DNA from: Phallusia mammillata
Taxonomy: Eukaryota; Chordata; Ascidiacea; Phlebobranchia; Ascidiidae
DNA length: 64,000 nt
Direction of reading: 5' to 3'
Assembly: GCA_003260075.1 (NCBI GenBank)
Contig: QLIY01000371.1
Coordinates: forward strand, 62,001-126,000
Shown: positions 59,265 to 64,000 of the stretch, piece by piece
Position numbering within the stretch: the first letter of the stretch is position 1
Layout of the letters: the number at the start of each line of letters is the position of its first letter
Position numbers and translations under genes: made by a program
The notes under the pieces: generated by a model
What the model was told of the DNA's origin: nothing
The model's input: only the letters and a program-made list of their open reading frames with translations
Database searches by the model: none

Positions 59265-62200
59265 TCCTGGTGAAAAACTCGCAAACATCTCAATATTTTC
59301 GGTTGACGATTCTGAAACTGAAACCAACGAAAGTTTTGTTTTGTTGCTTCTTGACGCCACTGGAGGCGCTGAAGTGAACATGGAAAACATGACGAGTGAA
59401 ATTACTGGTGGGTTCACATGTTGGCATGGCAACAACTCTATTTCTGCCCGAAATTTTTAAGCTGATTTTTTTGTCAGTGAATTTTTCCTTTTTTCTGAAC
59501 AAAATTACTGGTGTTAATTAAAACTTGTCAAACAATATGACCAGTGGTGGGATTCAATTTTTTTGTCGGCCGGTTCTATCACAAAAGTCATATTTTTCAG
59601 CCGGTTCTATTAGAAAAAGTCCATTGGCAGCAACCAGTAATGCTAACCGGTTCGCTGATCTCATAAAATTTCGTAAGACGGTTCTGTAGAACCGGTGCGA
59701 ACCGGCCGAATCCCACCACTGAATATGAGACAATAGCACAGATGCCGAAAGTTTCATCTATACATTATTATTGATTTAAGTATTTTGACAGTTTTGAAGA
59801 GCGACAATTCAAATGGATTGTTTGGATTCACTCAACCGTGTCAACCCGACCACGTGACAGAGGGCGAAAGCGTGATTTGTTACGTCACAAGGTCACTCGG
59901 TAGCAATGGTGACGTCACAGTGCACTGGCGGGCAGGAACAAATCACCATGACGACGGCGACTTCGCTGATTTTGAAGGACAAGTCGAATTTTTATCCGGG
60001 GAGCGTGAACAGGTTGGGGTCTTGCTGTTACCAAATTATTTGTTTTAGACCAAACTTATCTGCCGTCAACAAAGTTTTCCAGTGTTTAACAGAAATGTAA
60101 TAAACGCGCTTTTTCCCGCTTGTGAATTATTCATTTTTCACTGATGATAACAATTGTTTTTTGTCAACGAAGTTTGCCAGTGTTAAACAGATAATGGTTG
60201 GGAAAAAATGTCTTCACGCATGTACACAAGACACGGACTTTAAGAGTAGTGTTACTAAAAACAAAATTGTCAGCGATGCTCAACGCGCTTATTTCCGCTT
60301 ATGCATTATTCATTTTCACTAATGATGACAATCGTTTTGTCTAAACGTGTGCTCAATAAAATGCCCACGTTTTATTCCACATACCTCCACGTGTTAGTAA
60401 AATCATTGCATTTTTTGACATTTTTGTTTCTCGTTTAGTATTTTGAGTTGTGGACTCGAAACGATGAGATTCCTGAAATCGGGGGGGGGGAAACGCGCTT
60501 ATTTCCGCTTATGCATTATTCATTTTCACTGATGATGACAATCGTTTTGTCGAAACGTGTGCTCAATAAAATGCCTACGTTTTATTCCACATATCTCCAC
60601 GTGTTTGTAAAATCATTGCATTTTTTGACATTTTTGTTTCTTGTTTAGTATTTTGAGTTGTGGACTCGAAACGATGAGATTCCTGAAATCGACGAAATCC
60701 ACAACATCACTATTGTTGAGGCTCTACCACACGATGGCGTGAAGAGCAGTGCTCCTTACAGCGGGGCGTCGGTCGATCCGGATCATGAAGCGACTTTTGT
60801 TACAATTAGAAGAAACGACAAACCGAACGGTGTTCTGCAGGTGCGATATCCCATTTATGTAGTTTTGCAACAAAGATCATGAATTCACTGCTTTTAAATA
60901 ATTAAATCATTTTGGGACACTATACACGGATATATTCATAAGTTTAATGATGAAAATAACGGCCCAAATAGACGTAAGGGGGGGGGGATGACATGCTTTA
61001 TTGTTCAAACGTTTCGGCAAATGCTCATGTCATCATTAGTGATATGAATAAGAGCCACATCAGTTACACCCGTTTATATGCACTTGAGTCATGTAAAAGA
61101 TTGATAAAAATATGCGAAAGTCCTTTGTGTGTATATTAAGGTATCTTGTGTATAAAAAATATGACAAGATATTTTACAAACGTGCATTGAGGTATTTTTT
61201 TGTTAGTTTTATGACGGGGGGGGGGGGACTTATGCATCAGTGATACGAAGTGCCACATAAGTTACACCCGTTTATAACCACTTGAGTCATGTAAAAGATT
61301 GATAAAAATATGCGAAAGTCCTTTGTCTGTATATTAAGGTATCTTGTGTACAAATATGACAAGATATTTTACAAACGTGCATTGAGGTGTTTTTTTGTTA
61401 GTTTTATGACGGCCGACCCCCAACCTCGCAAGACAATGGAAGCATTCGGGAATCATCAGAACCTCCTATTGTCCACGTCACAGAGGAAAGCGATCACGTG
61501 ACTTTAATGGTCGTCCGAGCGGCGGGTTGGTTTGGTCACGTGACAGTTGAGTGGAGAACTCGTGACGGTTCAGCGATTTCACACCAAGAACCACGTGACT
61601 TCGAGGTTTGTCCTGATTGGCTGAATCAATTGAGTCTAGTTTGCTCAGAGAACATCCTTAAACGTATGAAACTGAAAGTTATCAGTTTATTATATTGCCT
61701 TTAAAATTGACAGCTTCGTATTTCGAATAAGTTCTGTAAGCAGTTTTTTTAAACATTGCTTTTAATGAATAATATTTATTTTCTTGCAGTCGACTGCTGG
61801 AACTTTGACCTTGGAAGACGGTCAAGGTCATGCGTTTGTTGACGTCAAATTGTTGGATGATGACGTTTCTGAGCTGGAAAAATATTTTTACGTTGTTTTG
61901 TCATCACCTAGTGGTGGAGGTTGGTTGTTGGAAATAACTGGTTAACTGTTTCTGCGACAATCACATTACAGCCATAAAGATCAAATTATGAACCTGTATA
62001 TAGAAGTGAAATTAAAATTAAAATGACAAAAAAATTAAAACTATTTTTTAACTTTATTTTATTCCAAGCCTTAACAACTGTTTGTGCGACAACGACATCA
62101 AAGACGTAATAAACAATAAACTTTTAACAAAAACATAAAAAATGACTGAAAATTGAAAACTATTATTTATCTTATTTTATTCCAAGCCTCGCTTAACAAC

Positions 62201-63513
62201 GCCTCCCGAGCGAAAGTTGTCATCGAACCATCAGATGACGCGTTCGGAGTGTTCAAGTTCAACTCAAGTTCGTTAGATCTCTATGTGGACGAGCCACTAG
62301 ATGGAGCCAAACTCGCAAAACTGCAGGTAAAATTCATGGTGTTGTTAAAACGAAGTTAGTAGGGATGGGCCGAATCTGCGAATGTTCCGTTTGGTCGAAC
62401 ACCGAACACTTCACGTTAATGCTCGATGGTGTAGAGGCCCCAGGATATGCGTTTTCCACTATACTAACCCATAAAAAAACAGACATTTTTGTTCCTGGAT
62501 ACCCATTCGAACACTAGTTTCATTTGTTAGCAGGGCATAAGTATGAAACTTAACTAGGGTGAGTACCGAGCATCAAAAACAGCGATGCTCGGTAGGGGGG
62601 GGGGCTAACCCATAAAAAACAGTCATTTTTGTTCTTGGATACCCATTCGAACACTAGTTTCATATGTTAGCAGGGCATAAGTATGAAACTTAACTAGGGC
62701 GAGCACCGAGCATCAAAAACAGCGATGCTCAGTACCGAGTACCCGGGTTCTGGCTCGGCTCGGCTCATCCCTATAGAAGTTAGTCATGAAACCAATTTGC
62801 CATTCACTTTCACTACAATTAATAATGACTTGTAGCCGTTGAAAAATACACGATTTTTTGATGAGTACTTTTTGTTGTTTTTGCTCAAACTCACTCCCCA
62901 AGTTCTTTCTCATTTGTAGGTTGTCAGAGGCGGAGGCGACTTGGGCGGGGGGGGGGCCTGATGGGTACTTTTTGTTGGTTTTGCTCAAACTCACTCCTCA
63001 AGTTCTTTCTCATTTGTAGGTTGTCAGAGGCGGAGGCGACTTGGGCGAAAGTGCTGTGTCATGGCGAGTCAGCAATAATAAAGATGATGACGTCACACCG
63101 CTTGAAGGTCAAATTGAGTTCAGTGAAGGTCAAAAATCAGCATATATTGAAATAGAAGTGTTGGCTGATGACGTTCCTGAGTTTAACGAACGCAAGGAGA
63201 TTCAGCTTACAGAGGTGAGAATATTTTGTTAAAACTTATTATTAATTTGTTGCTCTTCCAGCAGTTTTTGTTCGACGTTTCGACGTCCTATACAACAGGG
63301 GTCGGCAACCTTTTTTGTACTGCGGGCCGTTTTTAGAATTGAAATTTTATCGCGGACCGGACTTCAAAACATTTTTAATATTCAGCGATAAAAACGCCTA
63401 AATGGATGGGAAAATGATTCAACGCATTTACCCTGGAATTATAAGGCACAGTAACGAACTCCTCGCGGCTCGGCGGTTGCCGAACACTTCCATACAAGAC
63501 GCAATCATCAGTA

Positions 63514-63557
<44 letters not shown>

Positions 63558-64000
63558 GGCGTGAAGGCGGCTCGTATGGGGCGTCGAAACGTTATTAATA
63601 ATAAAAACTGCTGGAATAGAGATACTTGTCTATACATTATTCCTGACAGCAACAGCTTTTTTATATAAATTTGTTGTTTGTCGAATAAAAACTTGTCAGT
63701 TACGAAATTGTCCGCGAAAGAAATATGCAAATCTCGTTGCCGAGTTACAATCCTTACCCACTTTTTATTTTTATGAAATTCAACCAAACCTTTTCTCAGG
63801 TCACTCGTGGTTCGCTCGGTTCAGCTTTTCATGTGAAAGCTTCCATAACGATTCGCGCAAACGATGATCCGCGAGGACATCTAGTGTTCAGCCCAACATC
63901 CGTGTCAGCGAATGAATCAGCTGGTTTCGCAAATCTCACGGTAAAGCGATTGGGCGGGAAAGCCGGAACAATCAGAGTTTATTACAAAACAATCGACACT
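59265..64000 (+). CDS. ADGRV1: ADGRV1, exons 30-37 (continues beyond window): further Calx-beta repeats
   Basis: Exons: 59265-59407 (DDSETETNESFVLLLLDATG), 59792-60012 (LKSDNSNGLFGFTQPC), 60649-60840 with cut allele 60439-60480 (RNDEIPEIDEI, SGASVDPDHE), 61402-61605 (VTEESDHVTLMVVRAAGWFG), 61790-61919 (DDDVSELEKYFYVVL), 62187-62326 (PSDDAFGVFKFNSSSLDLYV), 63020-63214 with cut allele 62920-62945 (LADDVPEFNERKEIQLTE) and 63800-64000 onward (ANDDPRGHLVFSPTSV, LTVKRLGGKAGTIRV). The final exon is still open at the window edge. All phases agree. SDNxNGLFGF and SGASxDP match human ADGRV1 in the same order. EPTP repeats, GAIN/GPS and the seven-helix domain are not in the window. Confidence 0.9.
59552..59721. 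mobile_element. hAT-like MITE, CAGTGGTGGGATTC family
   Basis: The ends are CAGTGGTGGGATTC and GAATCCCACCACTG. The flanks AATATGAC and AATATGAG match at seven of eight. It is inverted relative to the copy at 10561 and lacks its G run. Confidence 0.85.
60523..60580 (+). other. Hammerhead-like core with perfect stem II
   Basis: CTGATGA (60529-60535), one T, GACAA, loop TCGTT, TTGTC, then GAAAC (60552-60556). The other allele (about 60315-60344) has CTAATGA and CTAAAC, so it is damaged. A more degenerate relative lies at about 60137-60165. Confidence 0.4.
62361..62776. mobile_element. hAT-like MITE, TAGGGATGGGCCGA family, with internal G-run duplication
   Basis: The left end is TAGGGATGGGCCGAA and the right end GGCTCGGCTCATCCCTATA, with GAAGTTAG on both sides. 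A G run at 62595-62604 splits a repeated interior segment containing CACTAGTTTCAT. It lies in ADGRV1 intron 35. Confidence 0.75.
63253..63617. mobile_element. Inverted-repeat element carrying a nested hAT-like MITE
   Basis: The outer arms CCAGCAGTTTTTGTTCGACG (63259) and the complementary CGTCGAAACG...AAAACTGCTGG (63583-63615) face each other. Inside, CAGGGGTCGGCAACC (63296) starts a MITE of the 21764 family that interrupts the outer GACGTCCTATAC motif. A 40-G run (63517-63556) hides the MITE's other end. Confidence 0.6.

Overview
This is a eukaryotic window with small spliced exons, GT-AG introns of a few hundred bases, about 37% GC by eye and many short transposons. It fits a solitary ascidian (Ciona-like tunicate). 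That is an inference from gene content and structure; no species marker was seen. None of the gene calls below rests on a database search; they come from splice-consistent reading frames and recognised family motifs.

Layout. (1) 742-1407, +: last two coding exons of a WIP/WIPF-family actin regulator. (2) 4298-5064, +: an unrecognised two-exon gene of 133 codons. (3) 6768-7233, -: first two exons of an unrecognised membrane protein. (4) 8948-23349, -: a full inositol-trisphosphate 3-kinase gene, ten coding exons, 708 residues, every splice phase consistent. (5) 24857-38346, +: a secreted/membrane protein with signal peptide, three C-type lectin domains, EGF, ZP domain, RKRR furin site, second EGF and transmembrane helix, 817 residues from 17 exons. 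(6) 40202 to the window end, +: the 5' part of the adhesion GPCR ADGRV1 (VLGR1), at least 37 exons giving about 1,950 residues: signal peptide, a long series of Calx-beta repeats and the internal LamG/pentraxin-like domain. The GPCR end lies beyond the window.

The strongest unexplained pattern is about fifty runs of 8-12 G (or C), a few of 24-92, nearly all sitting at the junction of a local direct duplication whose copies differ by a few percent, plus four single N. Exons are duplicated by these junctions. In the lectin/ZP gene the two copies behave as two haplotypes laid end to end: one carries a hAT-type insertion with an 8-bp target duplication and the other has the empty site. I read this as unresolved heterozygosity plus homopolymer artefact, not biology. 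It must be collapsed before counting domains.

Real repeat biology is also rich: at least eight hAT-like non-autonomous elements with 8-bp target duplications, including a 1,576-bp one built of ATTCGAAT-containing tandem units; a tRNA-derived SINE family; repeats with hammerhead-ribozyme-like cores whose stem II covaries; and a strong excess of the CRE palindrome TGACGTCA.
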